This document shows positions 48,146 through 57,968 of a stretch of 64,000 nt of DNA, in pieces. Both the position numbers and the translations under genes were made by a program. Each line of letters begins with the position of its first letter. Positions within the stretch are counted from its first letter, which is position 1. The stretch spans positions 1 to 64,000 of the forward strand of contig NZ_VUYQ01000002.1 in assembly GCF_008711155.1 (NCBI RefSeq), read 5' to 3'. Source of the DNA: Dechloromonas sp. CZR5 (lineage in GTDB: Bacteria > Pseudomonadota > Gammaproteobacteria > Burkholderiales > Rhodocyclaceae). Below the pieces are notes generated by a model. The model was not told where the DNA came from. It worked only from the letters and a program-made list of their open reading frames with translations, and did no database searches.

Positions 48146-48496
48146 TCAGATGGCGAGGCCTGCGCTCCAGCCGGTGGACTTGTAGGCCGAGAGCTTGGCC
48201 TCGTCCTCGATGTAGCAAAGCCAGCCGATCTTGGGCGTGTGGTACTCCCAGACATCGGCGATGCGTGCGGCGATCTGGTTGGTTTTACCGGCCCACACGC
48301 CGGTGGCGGCGGCAGGAATGAGGTAGCGGTCGCCGTTGGCGGGGTTGGCCGGTGGCGTAGTCAGGTCACGGTCTTTCACGGACAGACCGACCACAGCGCC
48401 GAGACGCTTGAGATTGGCATCCATGCCGGTATCCCAACCGCTCTCGCCAAGCGTCCAGCCATAGTTGAGTCCAAGGTTCGGATCGGTTGATGACAT
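48146..48496 (-). CDS. DUF2793 phage protein
   Basis: 116 aa. It has the typical N-terminus NLGLNYGWTLGESGWDTGMD, then DRDLTTPPANPANGDRYLIP and repeated aromatic segments (GWLCYIEDEAKLSAY). DUF2793 proteins are found at the distal end of phage tail operons and may be attached to fibres or the host surface. This copy is short compared with fibre-fused forms. Function is not known. Confidence 0.75.
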   Translation of the reverse strand: MSSTDPNLGLNYGWTLGESGWDTGMDANLKRLGAVVGLSVKDRDLTTPPANPANGDRYLIPAAATGVWAGKTNQIAARIADVWEYHTPKIGWLCYIEDEAKLSAYKSTGWSAGLAI

Positions 48497-48499
48497 GAT

Positions 48500-49096
48500 T
48501 TATCTCCAGAGATTCGATGCGTGGCGAATACGCCGGACTGCTTCCGGGTCGCCGGTGCGATGGCTTTGCTGCGGGTGTTGTCGCCAATGACGCCCGACGA
48601 TGGGCAGGTACAGCACGCCGCCACGTTTGGCCACGAGCAGGGTCAGCAGCCAATCGGCAAAGTTATTGAGGTCGGTGGTTTCCTTGAGCACGGCTTCCAC
48701 GGCGGATCGACGCATCACGATCAGGCCGTGAACGTGGCTGGCGCTGTTGGCGTGTTGCCAACGGCTGTAGGCCAGACGCCGCACGGCGATGTCCTGGCCG
48801 TTTTCGTCGGTCAGTGCTTCGTCGGTGTAAGCCATCACGGCCTGCGGGCAGGCATCCAGCGCATCGGCCAGTTGTGTGAAGGCACTGGCTTCGTACAAAT
48901 CGTCGGGATCGACAAAGGACACCAGCGGCAGCGTGCCTTGTGCATAGCCTGCCGCGCGTGCCTCGCCGATACGCCCCGGAATGCCGGGCAAAACGTGCAA
49001 CTGGATCGGTGCGTCCTCGAGGCTGGCGATGCAGGCCTCACGCCATTCGGCAGGCTCGTTCAGGGTGAGCAGATGAACATCGATGCGCGGCTCCAT
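48500..49096 (-). CDS. Phage-encoded glycosyltransferase (GT2/GT-A like)
   Basis: 198 aa from the ATG at 49096, which overlaps the tail tip stop by one base (TGATG). It starts with a beta strand and nucleotide-binding pattern (IDVHLLTLNEPAEWREACIA), has a DxD-type metal motif in VSFVDPDDLYEAS (~70-82), and a later His-rich WRQHPQQSHRTG. It lies within the tail operon, between the tip protein and DUF2793, so it may glycosylate a tail component or the host surface (inference). It is short for a GT2 enzyme; a pure nucleotide-sugar binding role is also possible. Confidence 0.7.
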   Translation of the reverse strand: MEPRIDVHLLTLNEPAEWREACIASLEDAPIQLHVLPGIPGRIGEARAAGYAQGTLPLVSFVDPDDLYEASAFTQLADALDACPQAVMAYTDEALTDENGQDIAVRRLAYSRWQHANSASHVHGLIVMRRSAVEAVLKETTDLNNFADWLLTLLVAKRGGVLYLPIVGRHWRQHPQQSHRTGDPEAVRRIRHASNLWR

Positions 49097-51366
49097 CACA
49101 CACCTCCCCAATACTGTCCCCAGCGCAGGCCGTAGCCCGCGCGATCCATGACCCGCACCTGCGGCTGCCAGCTACTCAAACCATCGCGCTCGGCACTGAT
49201 CTCCACCGTGATGCGGTCGCCCAGCGCACCGGCATCCAGCGCGGCAACTGCTGCCGTCAAGATGTAGGCGGTGCCGAGCAGCCCCGTCTCGTTACGAACC
49301 AGCACGTTGTTGCGATTGCGGATGTGCACCGTGTAGGTCACGCCCAGTTCTGGCCCGATATCGCCCTCGTCTTGCTGCACGAGATAGGCTGTCTGCTGTG
49401 TGCGGTCGCGATGGGCCCACGTGACGGTGAGGTCACCGGCCACAACGGCAGGCTCACTCTGGCCATTGAGGCGGATACGACCGGGTGGATACGGCAAAGC
49501 CTGCCGACCGGCCAGCACCATCGGCTGCGCATTGGCGGCCAGCACAGGATCGCCCTGATCGGTCGATGTGCGAGGAATTGCGCCCACGAACACCGACTCG
49601 CCTGGGGCACGCTCCGCACCTTCGGATGCCAGCCATTCGCCGACACCGATCAACCGAGTCCCCGAGGCATGTGCTTGGGGTGTGGTGTCGAGCACGCCGC
49701 GTGCGAGATCGATGGTCGCGTTGGCGGCATCGAAGGCTAGGATGGCAACGGCCTCTGCAATCGCCCCACTGGCATCCACCAGATAGGCGTGGTCGCCCTC
49801 GGCCAGTCTCTCCGGCTGGCTGATGGCCGTCACCGGCACGCCGATGGCATCGACCTCGCTGGCAGGCAAGGCTGCATCGAGCGTCAGCAGTGGTGCGTAG
49901 TCTTCGCCCACCACGGCAGTGAGGTCGCCACCGGACGCGCCGGTAGCCAGTTGCCAATTTAACTGCCCGGTGCCACCGGCAGCAGCCAGCGCACCGAGAT
50001 AGGTGTCCGTATCGGTCAGGTAGGCCAGATCTGCGCGCGACAAGCGCCGGGCCAGTTCCCAATACGGCACCTCGACGGCCAGCGCCAAAGCTGGCGGCAA
50101 AGGTTCGATGGTCGGCTCCTCGACGTGCGGTGGCGGGGGCGACAGCACGGTGTTGCTCATCCCGAACACATCTTCCATGGCTTCGATGCGCCACTCGGCC
50201 GCTCCCAAGGTGCCGGTGTCGATGCCGGTGACGCGCACCACCATCTGATCCACACCCAAGCGCGGCCAGTTCAGCAGAAATACATCACCCGGCAGCGGCG
50301 CACGTTCCAGCGTGTCGCGTGCCACGGTCAGACTCATCCGTGCCAGTGGTGAACCCAAGGCACGCAGGTCACGCAAGGCCAGCCGCGCGGCCAGTGGCCC
50401 GTAGTTAACGCCCGGGTAGTCGCGGCGTTGATTGATCACGCCGCCCTGCAACTGGATGGCGGCCAGGTTCTCGACCGTGACGGCAGCATCACCGCCGGTC
50501 TGCCAGTCGGTGTAGACCACGGTCAGTTCATTGGGCAGCTCGCCCCACTGGGCACGTTCGAAGCGTTCCAACCGCACGATTTCGTCAGGCCCCAACTGCG
50601 GCAGGCTGTCGATCCAGTAGTCGTCGCGCAGCAGCTTGAGCTCAAACGTGCCTTGCTCCGGGTCGGTGTAGAGGATGCCGCCAATGTGGTCGATGACCTG
50701 GCCGATGAAGCTCTCGATGGGCTGCTGGCGCGTCCAGATGAGATTGAGGCCGAAGCCCTCACTCGACAAAGCCCATGCCGCGTTCCAGAAACTCCAGCCG
50801 ATGGCGCTCTGCGGATAGCCCATGCCCCAGTGCGGATCGGTGAGGCACTGCACCAGGATGTGCGCCGGGTTCATACCGATGCTGATTTCCTGGCCTTCGT
50901 CCTCATCCCAGGTGCGGACTTCGGAATCCCCCATCCACGCGTGATCATGCCAACCGGAATTGAAGCGACGCACCCGTACCGCCCACGGCTTGATGTACGG
51001 GTTGTTGGCTGCGAACAGGATCTTGCGCGCCACCAAGGACAACACGCCCCGAAATGCCGGAATGGAACTGCCGAGGCGACTCATCAGATAGTCGTTGCGT
51101 CCTTGCCCGGCATGACCAGAAAGCACATCGATGGTGCCGACCACGCCGCCTTCGCGCTCGTCGCCGCCAAACAGGGTTGGCTTGTTGATGCTCAGGCTGG
51201 TCAGCCCGTGGCCGGTGGATAGCGGCGCGCGGTCGGCATCACCCCACGCGGTACGGTCGCCCATCTGGATTTCCTGCACGGCATCGACGGGCCCCTGGCA
51301 CAAGGCCAGATGCAGCCCCATTCGGTAGCGGTAGCCAACGGTTTGCGATTTGCTGCTGCCACCCAT
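49096..51366 (-). CDS. Phage tail tip attachment protein (TipJ/J-like)
   Basis: 756 aa. N-terminus GGSSKSQTVGYRYRMGLHLA followed by the TipJ-family region (GGVVGTIDVLSG, PAFRGVLSLVARKILFAANN), and a C-terminal half with beta-rich segments ending in GLRWGQYWGG. This protein forms the tail tip of siphoviruses and contacts the host receptor through its C-terminal part. It is shorter than lambda J, so receptor binding may be shared with neighbouring proteins. Confidence 0.85.
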   Translation of the reverse strand: MGGSSKSQTVGYRYRMGLHLALCQGPVDAVQEIQMGDRTAWGDADRAPLSTGHGLTSLSINKPTLFGGDEREGGVVGTIDVLSGHAGQGRNDYLMSRLGSSIPAFRGVLSLVARKILFAANNPYIKPWAVRVRRFNSGWHDHAWMGDSEVRTWDEDEGQEISIGMNPAHILVQCLTDPHWGMGYPQSAIGWSFWNAAWALSSEGFGLNLIWTRQQPIESFIGQVIDHIGGILYTDPEQGTFELKLLRDDYWIDSLPQLGPDEIVRLERFERAQWGELPNELTVVYTDWQTGGDAAVTVENLAAIQLQGGVINQRRDYPGVNYGPLAARLALRDLRALGSPLARMSLTVARDTLERAPLPGDVFLLNWPRLGVDQMVVRVTGIDTGTLGAAEWRIEAMEDVFGMSNTVLSPPPPHVEEPTIEPLPPALALAVEVPYWELARRLSRADLAYLTDTDTYLGALAAAGGTGQLNWQLATGASGGDLTAVVGEDYAPLLTLDAALPASEVDAIGVPVTAISQPERLAEGDHAYLVDASGAIAEAVAILAFDAANATIDLARGVLDTTPQAHASGTRLIGVGEWLASEGAERAPGESVFVGAIPRTSTDQGDPVLAANAQPMVLAGRQALPYPPGRIRLNGQSEPAVVAGDLTVTWAHRDRTQQTAYLVQQDEGDIGPELGVTYTVHIRNRNNVLVRNETGLLGTAYILTAAVAALDAGALGDRITVEISAERDGLSSWQPQVRVMDRAGYGLRWGQYWGGV

Positions 51367-51581
51367 CAGCCTTGCTCCCGCTGGCTGGGTCGATTGCGGG
51401 CGTGCTCGACCACACGTTGGGCCATTGCATCGCCGGTGGCCAGCAAGGTGTCGGCGTCACAGCCTTCTCGCAGGAAGGCGCGGAAATCCAGATCGTGACG
51501 CGCAAACCACGTACGCGTGCCGTTCACGCACAGGCCCACGGCGCGCACGTGATCGATGGTGATGACGGTCTGCGTGGTCAT
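51366..51581 (-). CDS. Small phage tail-region protein
   Basis: 71 aa, overlapping the genes on both sides (1 bp and 4 bp). It contains TRTWFARHDLDFRAFLREG followed by a helical LLATGDAMAQRVVEHARN. I recognise this type as a small conserved protein of tail tip operons but not its function. Coupled translation supports it being real. Confidence 0.6.
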   Translation of the reverse strand: MTTQTVITIDHVRAVGLCVNGTRTWFARHDLDFRAFLREGCDADTLLATGDAMAQRVVEHARNRPSQREQG

Positions 51582-51805
51582 TTCTTGCCACCTTTCTTCT
51601 TGATCGGATCGGCTTCGAGATCGCCATACCAGACGACGTTGGAGCCGCGCAGCAGCACGGTGCCGAACACGACCGGGATCGGTCGGCCTTCTTCTGCGGT
51701 GGGGGCATCGACGTCAGACAGGGATGCCGGTTTGGGTTCGGGCGGTTTCGGCGCGAGCGCGACCGAAACCAGCGCCGCCACCACGATGACGACGAGGTAC
51801 CACAT
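51578..51805 (-). CDS. Small membrane-anchored tail-region protein
   Basis: 75 aa. A hydrophobic N-terminus (WYLVVIVVAALVSVALAP) is followed by a Pro-rich segment and VVFGTVLLRGSNVVWYGDLE, similar to the N-terminal part of larger tail tip proteins, and a Lys-rich end. Probably a tail assembly protein; function is not known. Confidence 0.6.
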   Translation of the reverse strand: MWYLVVIVVAALVSVALAPKPPEPKPASLSDVDAPTAEEGRPIPVVFGTVLLRGSNVVWYGDLEADPIKKKGGKK

Positions 51806-51823
51806 GGCGATTTCTCCAAGAAT

Positions 51824-52612
51824 TCAGAACACGCCCGTCGAGAACGGGTTTTTGCTCGGGATGGCGGGAAAGCCGCCGTAGTTGTCGAGGTTGCCGAAGC
51901 GCGACTCGCACGTGGCCGTGCTGTGATCGCAGCCGACCGTCAGCAGAACCTCGGTGCCGACTTCAATGGCCACCGGATAGAGCAACTCCACACCACCACC
52001 GTAGTCATTGACAATCATGTGGCGGGCACCTTCCGGGGTTTGCAACCAGCCACCGGCCAAGCCGCCACTGACACTGCCGGGCGTGCCACCGTCGAGATCG
52101 ACGTTGCGGCCATTGCTGTTGCTCACCAAGGCGCTGGCAGAAATCGGTGAGGCACCACAGGCAGCCGAATACAGCACATGGGAACACTTGCGGCTGTAGA
52201 GCCGCCGCAACCCGATGCGCTTGAGACTGACTTGCGCCGACTCGCAGCGAACGCGAGCCACATCGTCGGCGACTTCGACACCCAGCACCCGGCCCATCCA
52301 GCGCGTTCCAGAGATCCACCAGTAGTCGCCCCAGGTGTCGCGCCGTCCGATACGCAGAGTGATCGAGGTGGTGTCACCGGTCAGAGAGTTGGCGAGCAGA
52401 TGGCGCACCAAATCACAGTTCGGCGGCAGTTTCAGATCCAAGCCAGCCTTCGCAGCTTCAGCACCCAGCGCCAGTTCGTTGCGCTCCAAGGCCAGGCTCT
52501 TGTAGAGGTTGCCATCCAGATCAACATCGAATTCGTGCGGCGTCAGATAGAACTGCGCGCTGTTGCTGGCGAAGGCGTATAGCTCGACTTCCAGCAATGG
52601 GTTCTGGCTCAT
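51824..52612 (-). CDS. DUF2163 / BR0599-family phage tail protein
   Basis: 262 aa. Features of the family: FYLTPHEFDVDLDGNLYKSL near the N-terminus, and the cysteine-containing C-terminal block CDHSTATCESRFGNLDNYGG with FPAIPSKNPF. Together with the adjacent TipJ protein this belongs to the gene-transfer-agent-like tail tip module. Two cysteines in the C-terminal block and others at CSHVLYSAACG may bind a metal or form a disulfide. Confidence 0.85.
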   Translation of the reverse strand: MSQNPLLEVELYAFASNSAQFYLTPHEFDVDLDGNLYKSLALERNELALGAEAAKAGLDLKLPPNCDLVRHLLANSLTGDTTSITLRIGRRDTWGDYWWISGTRWMGRVLGVEVADDVARVRCESAQVSLKRIGLRRLYSRKCSHVLYSAACGASPISASALVSNSNGRNVDLDGGTPGSVSGGLAGGWLQTPEGARHMIVNDYGGGVELLYPVAIEVGTEVLLTVGCDHSTATCESRFGNLDNYGGFPAIPSKNPFSTGVF

Positions 52613-52617
52613 CGCGC

Positions 52618-54189
52618 TTACGCTCCCTCGTAGGTTTGACGGTCATTGCCGCGCGGTTCGGGCAACTGGCGCGCGGTCAAGGTGATCTCCAGCAGCGTCG
52701 GGCTGTGCCAGTACAGATCGACGGCGTCGTGGTCGAGGCGGCAGCGCACGAGGCGAATGACGCGGCTGCCTGCGGGCACCCAGTCGTCGAAACCCGAGCG
52801 CAGCACCAGCACACCACCTTGATCCAGATGGCAGGTCGCAGTCAGGGCGTACTGCCGATAGCCGTCTGGGTGCACGATCAAGCAAGCGGCAGGGCGATGC
52901 CAGAACGCCGAGATGTCTTTGCCATCCATGCGCAGGAAGCCATCCTCGGGATCGGCTTCGACGGTTACCCACAGGATCGGAGCCAAGCCATCGGGCAGCC
53001 AGAAGGCTTCCAGACGGCCTTGGGTGCGCCACAAGCGCGCCCGCCAGATCTCGACTTCATCGAGTGAGCTGGCCAGATAGCGCCGCTGCAAAGTTGTCGT
53101 CGCCCACGGATCGTCCCGGCGCATCCACGGATCTGCAGGCGAGAAGTCTTGGCGGGTGATCGTGGCTTGCGCGGCGGCCGTTGGATCGTCACGCCAGTTG
53201 CCATCTGGCCAGACCGGGATCTCGTCGAGCCATGGGTCATCGAGGACATCATGGTCGGGCAATGGCGCAGGCTGGATCTGTGTGGGGACGTTGCCGCCGA
53301 CCATACCGGGTACCCACTGCGTGAGATCCGCCGGGTCAATGGCTTTGCCCCACACCAAGGGCATGATGGTGCCGCCCACGGCTGCGGCGCGTGCCAAGGG
53401 CTCCGTCAGCCACAGCAGATCGCTTTCCACTTCGCTGAGTTGGGCGATCTGCCAGCCATCGGCGGTGATGATCAAAATCCAGCGGCCATTGTTCTCAGTT
53501 TCCTGCCAGCCCTGCACCCCGTCGTAGGTCAGATGCACATTGGCCGAGAGTGGCCCGAACTGTCGCCCATCTGCCTCCGTCACATTGAGTGCCAGTGCGC
53601 CACGTTCGCAGGACTCGGTCAGGTGCACCGCGTACTGCGGCAGCGGCCACAGCGCCATTTGACCGAGATGATCGGCCAGCCAGTCGGCCACCAGGGCATC
53701 GGTCTGCCGGGCGTTGCCCACCTTGTAGGTGAGCCAGCGCCGAGGAACGCGTCGGCGTGCCTGCCGGGATTCGTTGCCACTGGCCAGCCGCGTGACGCTG
53801 GTCTGCCACTCCAGTCGTTCCACGAGGGGCTCTATCCAATCATGGCGGAAGGCAAACACGCCGCGCTGCGCATCCGGCCAAGGCTGGTCGCCAAAGGCAT
53901 CCATACCGGTGGCGACGATGGCGCTTGAGGCCGTATCACGGCGCAACACTTCGACCAGAAAGGTTGGTGCATCGATGGGTGGCCAGGGCCCCGCCAAGGA
54001 TTCCGCCAACAGGCTGGCCGCCAGATTGGGCGGCAGCGGAGCGACAGCTGTTTCCGGCGTGAAGCTGGCTGCGCTCGCCCCGAAGGTGGCGCGCGAGAGC
54101 ACTTCACCCTGGAAGGCGGGCAGTTCGCTTCCAGGCGTCGGCTTGCTGGAAACCTCCGCGAGGTCTTGAACGACGACGCGATCCGTCAT
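52618..54189 (-). CDS. Phage minor tail protein, unknown
   Basis: 523 aa. No enzymatic motif recognised. It contains RRRVPRRWLTYKVGNARQTD (~147-166), similar to segments of tail hub-associated proteins, and a C-terminal half with beta-rich aspartate-containing repeats (DPWLDEIPVWPDGNW, DPWMRRDDPWATT). Position between the DUF2163 protein and a jelly-roll protein suggests a minor tail or hub protein. ATGA overlap with the next gene. Confidence 0.6.
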   Translation of the reverse strand: MTDRVVVQDLAEVSSKPTPGSELPAFQGEVLSRATFGASAASFTPETAVAPLPPNLAASLLAESLAGPWPPIDAPTFLVEVLRRDTASSAIVATGMDAFGDQPWPDAQRGVFAFRHDWIEPLVERLEWQTSVTRLASGNESRQARRRVPRRWLTYKVGNARQTDALVADWLADHLGQMALWPLPQYAVHLTESCERGALALNVTEADGRQFGPLSANVHLTYDGVQGWQETENNGRWILIITADGWQIAQLSEVESDLLWLTEPLARAAAVGGTIMPLVWGKAIDPADLTQWVPGMVGGNVPTQIQPAPLPDHDVLDDPWLDEIPVWPDGNWRDDPTAAAQATITRQDFSPADPWMRRDDPWATTTLQRRYLASSLDEVEIWRARLWRTQGRLEAFWLPDGLAPILWVTVEADPEDGFLRMDGKDISAFWHRPAACLIVHPDGYRQYALTATCHLDQGGVLVLRSGFDDWVPAGSRVIRLVRCRLDHDAVDLYWHSPTLLEITLTARQLPEPRGNDRQTYEGA

Positions 54190-55244
54190 GCCGACTCCAC
54201 GCCGAACTCAGCGGCATTGAAGGCTGCCTCCGTCCACTGCACGTTGCCGTTCGGATTACGCTCGAACAGCGTGCTCTGCCACGCCAGTTGCTCCTGCAGA
54301 ACGATGTCAGTGCTGACGGCGGTCTGCGCGCCACTGACTACGAGGCCTTTGACCTTGCCCAGACCGGCGTCGGTCTTGCGGGCCAGCATCGTGAGCTGGA
54401 CGCCATAGATGGCGGGCGTGGCCATCACCGGCAACGGCTCGACATCGAAGGACTGGCGCAACCCCACGTTCGGTGCATTGATCGCCGTAGCTTCGTCCTC
54501 GTCGCTCACGGCTTCCCATGCGGCGGTACCGACCGGGCTGGCCGTCCACTGGTTCAGGCTGCCATCGGCCTGTGCCTGCAAGGCATCGACGCGCACATCA
54601 CCGAGGAAGGTGTTGTTGATCGTGCCGCTGGTGTCGGCGATGTAGAAGTCGTCGACGTCGATGGTGAGCGGACAGCTCTGGCCGGGCACGGCACCCACAA
54701 ATGCCGTGAGCAGTTGGCCACCGCCCTGGATGGTGTTCTGCGCAGTCATCTGGATGGCCAGGATGCCGTTGATGCGCACTGACAGAATCCCGTTGCTCGT
54801 GCCCTGCGTGACCTGCAACTCGATGTAGTGCCAGCCGCGCGCCGGAGCGCTGGCAACTGAGACAGAGATCAACTGGTCATAGCCGTATTGCCAGCGGTAG
54901 AGCTTGAGCCGACCGTCCTCGCCGATTTTCACGAGATGCGCAACCTGCGAGTTGGCATCGCGCACGCCCAGGAGCAGTGGCTCGGTGTAGGTGTTTTGGT
55001 ACGGCACCACACGAATGGCTGCCCCGACGATCAGGCTGGCCTTGGTGGCGTCGAGGTTCTTGACGTAGCCACCACCCGAACCTTCTGGCAATCGCAGGGC
55101 ATAGGAGGACGGACGACGGCCATTGATCCGGGTGGCCTGAGGCGAGAGATACGCTGCCTTGCCACGTGCCAGCCACGGATCGCCAAAGCTGTCCACGGCC
55201 TGTGGGTCGTAGTGATCGAAACCGTCGATGAACAGAAGTGCCAT
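54186..55244 (-). CDS. Phage tail protein with lectin-like jelly-roll domain
   Basis: 352 aa. It begins MALLFIDGFDHYDPQAVDSF and carries a concanavalin-like sandwich pattern (GWHYIELQVTQGTSNGILSV, PLTIDVDDFYIADTSG). Such domains bind carbohydrate on tails and could contact the host surface. The C-terminal ~120 residues are a separate beta-rich part (QAQADGSLNQWTASPVGTAA). Start codon is 19 bp downstream of the tape measure stop. Confidence 0.68.
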   Translation of the reverse strand: MALLFIDGFDHYDPQAVDSFGDPWLARGKAAYLSPQATRINGRRPSSYALRLPEGSGGGYVKNLDATKASLIVGAAIRVVPYQNTYTEPLLLGVRDANSQVAHLVKIGEDGRLKLYRWQYGYDQLISVSVASAPARGWHYIELQVTQGTSNGILSVRINGILAIQMTAQNTIQGGGQLLTAFVGAVPGQSCPLTIDVDDFYIADTSGTINNTFLGDVRVDALQAQADGSLNQWTASPVGTAAWEAVSDEDEATAINAPNVGLRQSFDVEPLPVMATPAIYGVQLTMLARKTDAGLGKVKGLVVSGAQTAVSTDIVLQEQLAWQSTLFERNPNGNVQWTEAAFNAAEFGVESA

Positions 55245-55262
55245 TGGACTTTCCCCTGAAAT

Positions 55263-57968
55263 TCAGCCTTGCAGCGCCGCACGGATGGCCCGTGCATTGC
55301 GCCCGATGATGTTGACGATGACTTTCTCTCCGGCAGGCGACTGCAGGTGGTCGTGGGTGACACCCGGATCGACCGCGTTGACGATGCGCACGGCCTGATT
55401 CATCTGCGGCTGCGCGGGCGGCACTTTCACCTCCGGTACCAGTCCGCCCGCTGCGAAGGCCAATTCGCCACCCTTGAAACGCGGGCCTGCCGACAAGCCG
55501 TTGAGCGAATCGAGGAAGGCCACACCGACCTGGCGCACGGCGGCAGCACGCACTACGTACTCGCCTGCTGAGAGACGCGCCGGGATCGAATCCGATGTAG
55601 CGCTGCCCGGCCCGGAGACCAGACCGCCGCCCGCGAACTTCTTGATGCCGCCCAAGAGCGCCATGACCGCGGCGACCATCGCCACCATTGCGGCAATGGC
55701 CAGTCCCGGGCCAACGATGGGAATCGAGGCTTGCGAGGCTGCCGCCCCGGCTCCTGCCTTGGCTGCATCCATCGACACCACGGCGGTGGTTTCGGTGGTC
55801 TTTTGCGCGACCTTGGCGGCGCTGGCCGCCGCATCGACGGTCTGCTCCTGCTGGATGAAGCCGAGCTTGAGCGCCAGCATCCGCGCCTGCATGGCGATCC
55901 ACTGCTGGAAGGGCTGGATCACGATTTGCTGCAGGAAGGCATCGGCCACCTGCTGAAAGATGCTCGCCAAGGCACTGCGCCAGGTCTGCGCGCCGGTGAT
56001 CATCCCGTTGAGCGCACCGCCGAAGCTCTCGCCGATGCGATTCCACAGCGGGGCCATTTCATCGACGGTGAGCTTGGTGCGATCCAGCTCGTTGCGCCAC
56101 GCCTGCACGCGAATCACCGCATCCGGCCCGATGGCCTGCGCGGCTTGCTGCATGGTCGGCAACAGGCGCTCCATCTCGGTGGCCGATTGCTGTTGCAGGG
56201 CCACGATCTGCTGACGCGCCTGTGCTTCGGTTAGCAGCCCAGCTTGCTGCTGGGTCTGGATGGCCTCCTGCGCATTGCGCAGACGCTCGGTGACCTGCCG
56301 CCATTGGGCTTCGAGCGCCGCCAGATTGGCCTGCGCCGCCTTCACGTTGATCAGTCGATCGACTAGCGACACACCGTCGGCGTCGCTTTCTGCCGCCAGT
56401 CGTGCCCGAAGATCACGGTAGCTGCGCTCGATGGCGGCTTGTCGGTCAGCATCGGTAGCCGTGCCGGTGATCTGAGCCAGTTCCTCACGCGCCTGCGCCA
56501 AGGCATCGGCCAGCTCACGCTCGGCTTGCGCGGCCTTACGCGCATTTGCCTGCTCGATGTCCGTGCGCCGATTGTTGAGCGTGATGAGGTCGGCTTCCGC
56601 CTTGGCCACTTCGGCCTTGGCACGCAGGCGGTCGTTTTCCGATTTGCCCGTAGTGGCGACTTGCTGACTGCGGGCCAGCTCCTGCTGCTTGCGGGCAATC
56701 TCGGCATCGACCTCGCGTTGCTCGATGGCTGTTTTCTGCGTGTAGTAGTCGCGCACCGAAACCAGACGGTCTTCGAGTGCAGCGTCCAGCGCAGTTTGTT
56801 GCCGGGTCAGACCGTCCCTGAGCAGGGCGAACTCGGCGTCCAGCTGCGCTTTTATCAGCGTGGTTTGCGCGCCGGTCGTGTCCTGCGCAGGCTTGGCGGC
56901 CTTGGGCTTGGTCAGGCGTTGAAGCAGTTCCGGATCGGCCTGGATCTTGGGTGCCTTGACCTCGATGGGCTTGGGGTCGAACAGGCTGTCACGGAAGGAC
57001 GCCAGTTCATCCAGCCGTTTGACCAGATTGCCTTTGAGGTCGGCAATGATGGCCTTGGCCCCATCGGTGTTGCCCTTGAGCGCCTCGACCGCCGCCGCCA
57101 CACCGGCACCAATGGCCTCGCCCAAGGCGACGAAGGCCTTGCCGACGGTGGCGGCACCGAGCGCCAGGGTCTTGAGCACCAGCACCACGCCATCCAGGAT
57201 CGCGCGCAGTGTGCCGCCTTGCTTGGCCGACTCGACCATGCCACCGGCCATATCGTTCAGGGCGGGCAGCAAGGACGCGATGATCTGGTTACCGATGCTG
57301 GTGGTGGCCAGTTTCAGCTTGTCGAGCGCATCGTTAAAGTTGCCCGCCTGCGCCGCAGTCTCACTACTCATCTGCACGCCGAGCGCCTGCATCTCGGCGG
57401 CGAGCTCATTGATGCCGTCGCGCCCCTGATTCAGAAACGGGATCAGCTCGGCTCCCGACTTGCCGAACAGTTGCACGGCCAGGGCGGTTTTCTCCGCGCC
57501 ATCGGGCATGGCCTTGAAGCGCTCGGCCAGATCGAGCAGCACCTGATCGGTGGCTCGCAGGGTGCCGTCCTGGTTCTTGAACTCGACACCCACGGCGGAG
57601 AATCCGCGCGCGGCATCTTCCGACCCAGTCGCGGCTTCCAGCATCGTGGTGGACAGCTTGCGCAGCCCCTTCTCGAACGATTCGCCGGACACTCCGGACT
57701 GCTCGGCTGCCGGTTTCCATACCGACAGGGTCTCGACGCTGACACCGACACGTTGCGACATCTCGTCCAGCGCATCACCAGTGTCGATGGCCGATTTGAC
57801 CATCGCGGTCAGACCGGCCACAGAGACAGCCACGCCGAGGTTGGCCAGCACGCCATTGACGCTCTTGGCGGTGTCGGTCAGGCCACCCAAGCCCCGCTTG
57901 ATCGAGTCGAAGGCGGTCTTGGTCTGGTCGACGGCACTGATCAGGATTTGGGCACGATTGCTTGCCAT
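55263..57968 (-). CDS. Phage tail tape measure protein
   Basis: 901 aa. N-terminal segment ILISAVDQTKTAFDSIKRGL and a long helical, coiled-coil-rich middle (RKQQELARSQQVATTGKSEN, QAREELAQITG), a hydrophobic membrane-like region (IPIVGPGLAIAAMVAMVAAV, ~760-785), then a Gly-rich C-terminal domain (FAGGGLVSGPGSATSDSIPA). It sets tail length and helps DNA entry. Typical of phage lambda-like H proteins; the length would give a tail of roughly 130-140 nm by the usual 0.15 nm per residue rule. Confidence 0.9.
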   Translation of the reverse strand: MASNRAQILISAVDQTKTAFDSIKRGLGGLTDTAKSVNGVLANLGVAVSVAGLTAMVKSAIDTGDALDEMSQRVGVSVETLSVWKPAAEQSGVSGESFEKGLRKLSTTMLEAATGSEDAARGFSAVGVEFKNQDGTLRATDQVLLDLAERFKAMPDGAEKTALAVQLFGKSGAELIPFLNQGRDGINELAAEMQALGVQMSSETAAQAGNFNDALDKLKLATTSIGNQIIASLLPALNDMAGGMVESAKQGGTLRAILDGVVLVLKTLALGAATVGKAFVALGEAIGAGVAAAVEALKGNTDGAKAIIADLKGNLVKRLDELASFRDSLFDPKPIEVKAPKIQADPELLQRLTKPKAAKPAQDTTGAQTTLIKAQLDAEFALLRDGLTRQQTALDAALEDRLVSVRDYYTQKTAIEQREVDAEIARKQQELARSQQVATTGKSENDRLRAKAEVAKAEADLITLNNRRTDIEQANARKAAQAERELADALAQAREELAQITGTATDADRQAAIERSYRDLRARLAAESDADGVSLVDRLINVKAAQANLAALEAQWRQVTERLRNAQEAIQTQQQAGLLTEAQARQQIVALQQQSATEMERLLPTMQQAAQAIGPDAVIRVQAWRNELDRTKLTVDEMAPLWNRIGESFGGALNGMITGAQTWRSALASIFQQVADAFLQQIVIQPFQQWIAMQARMLALKLGFIQQEQTVDAAASAAKVAQKTTETTAVVSMDAAKAGAGAAASQASIPIVGPGLAIAAMVAMVAAVMALLGGIKKFAGGGLVSGPGSATSDSIPARLSAGEYVVRAAAVRQVGVAFLDSLNGLSAGPRFKGGELAFAAGGLVPEVKVPPAQPQMNQAVRIVNAVDPGVTHDHLQSPAGEKVIVNIIGRNARAIRAALQG

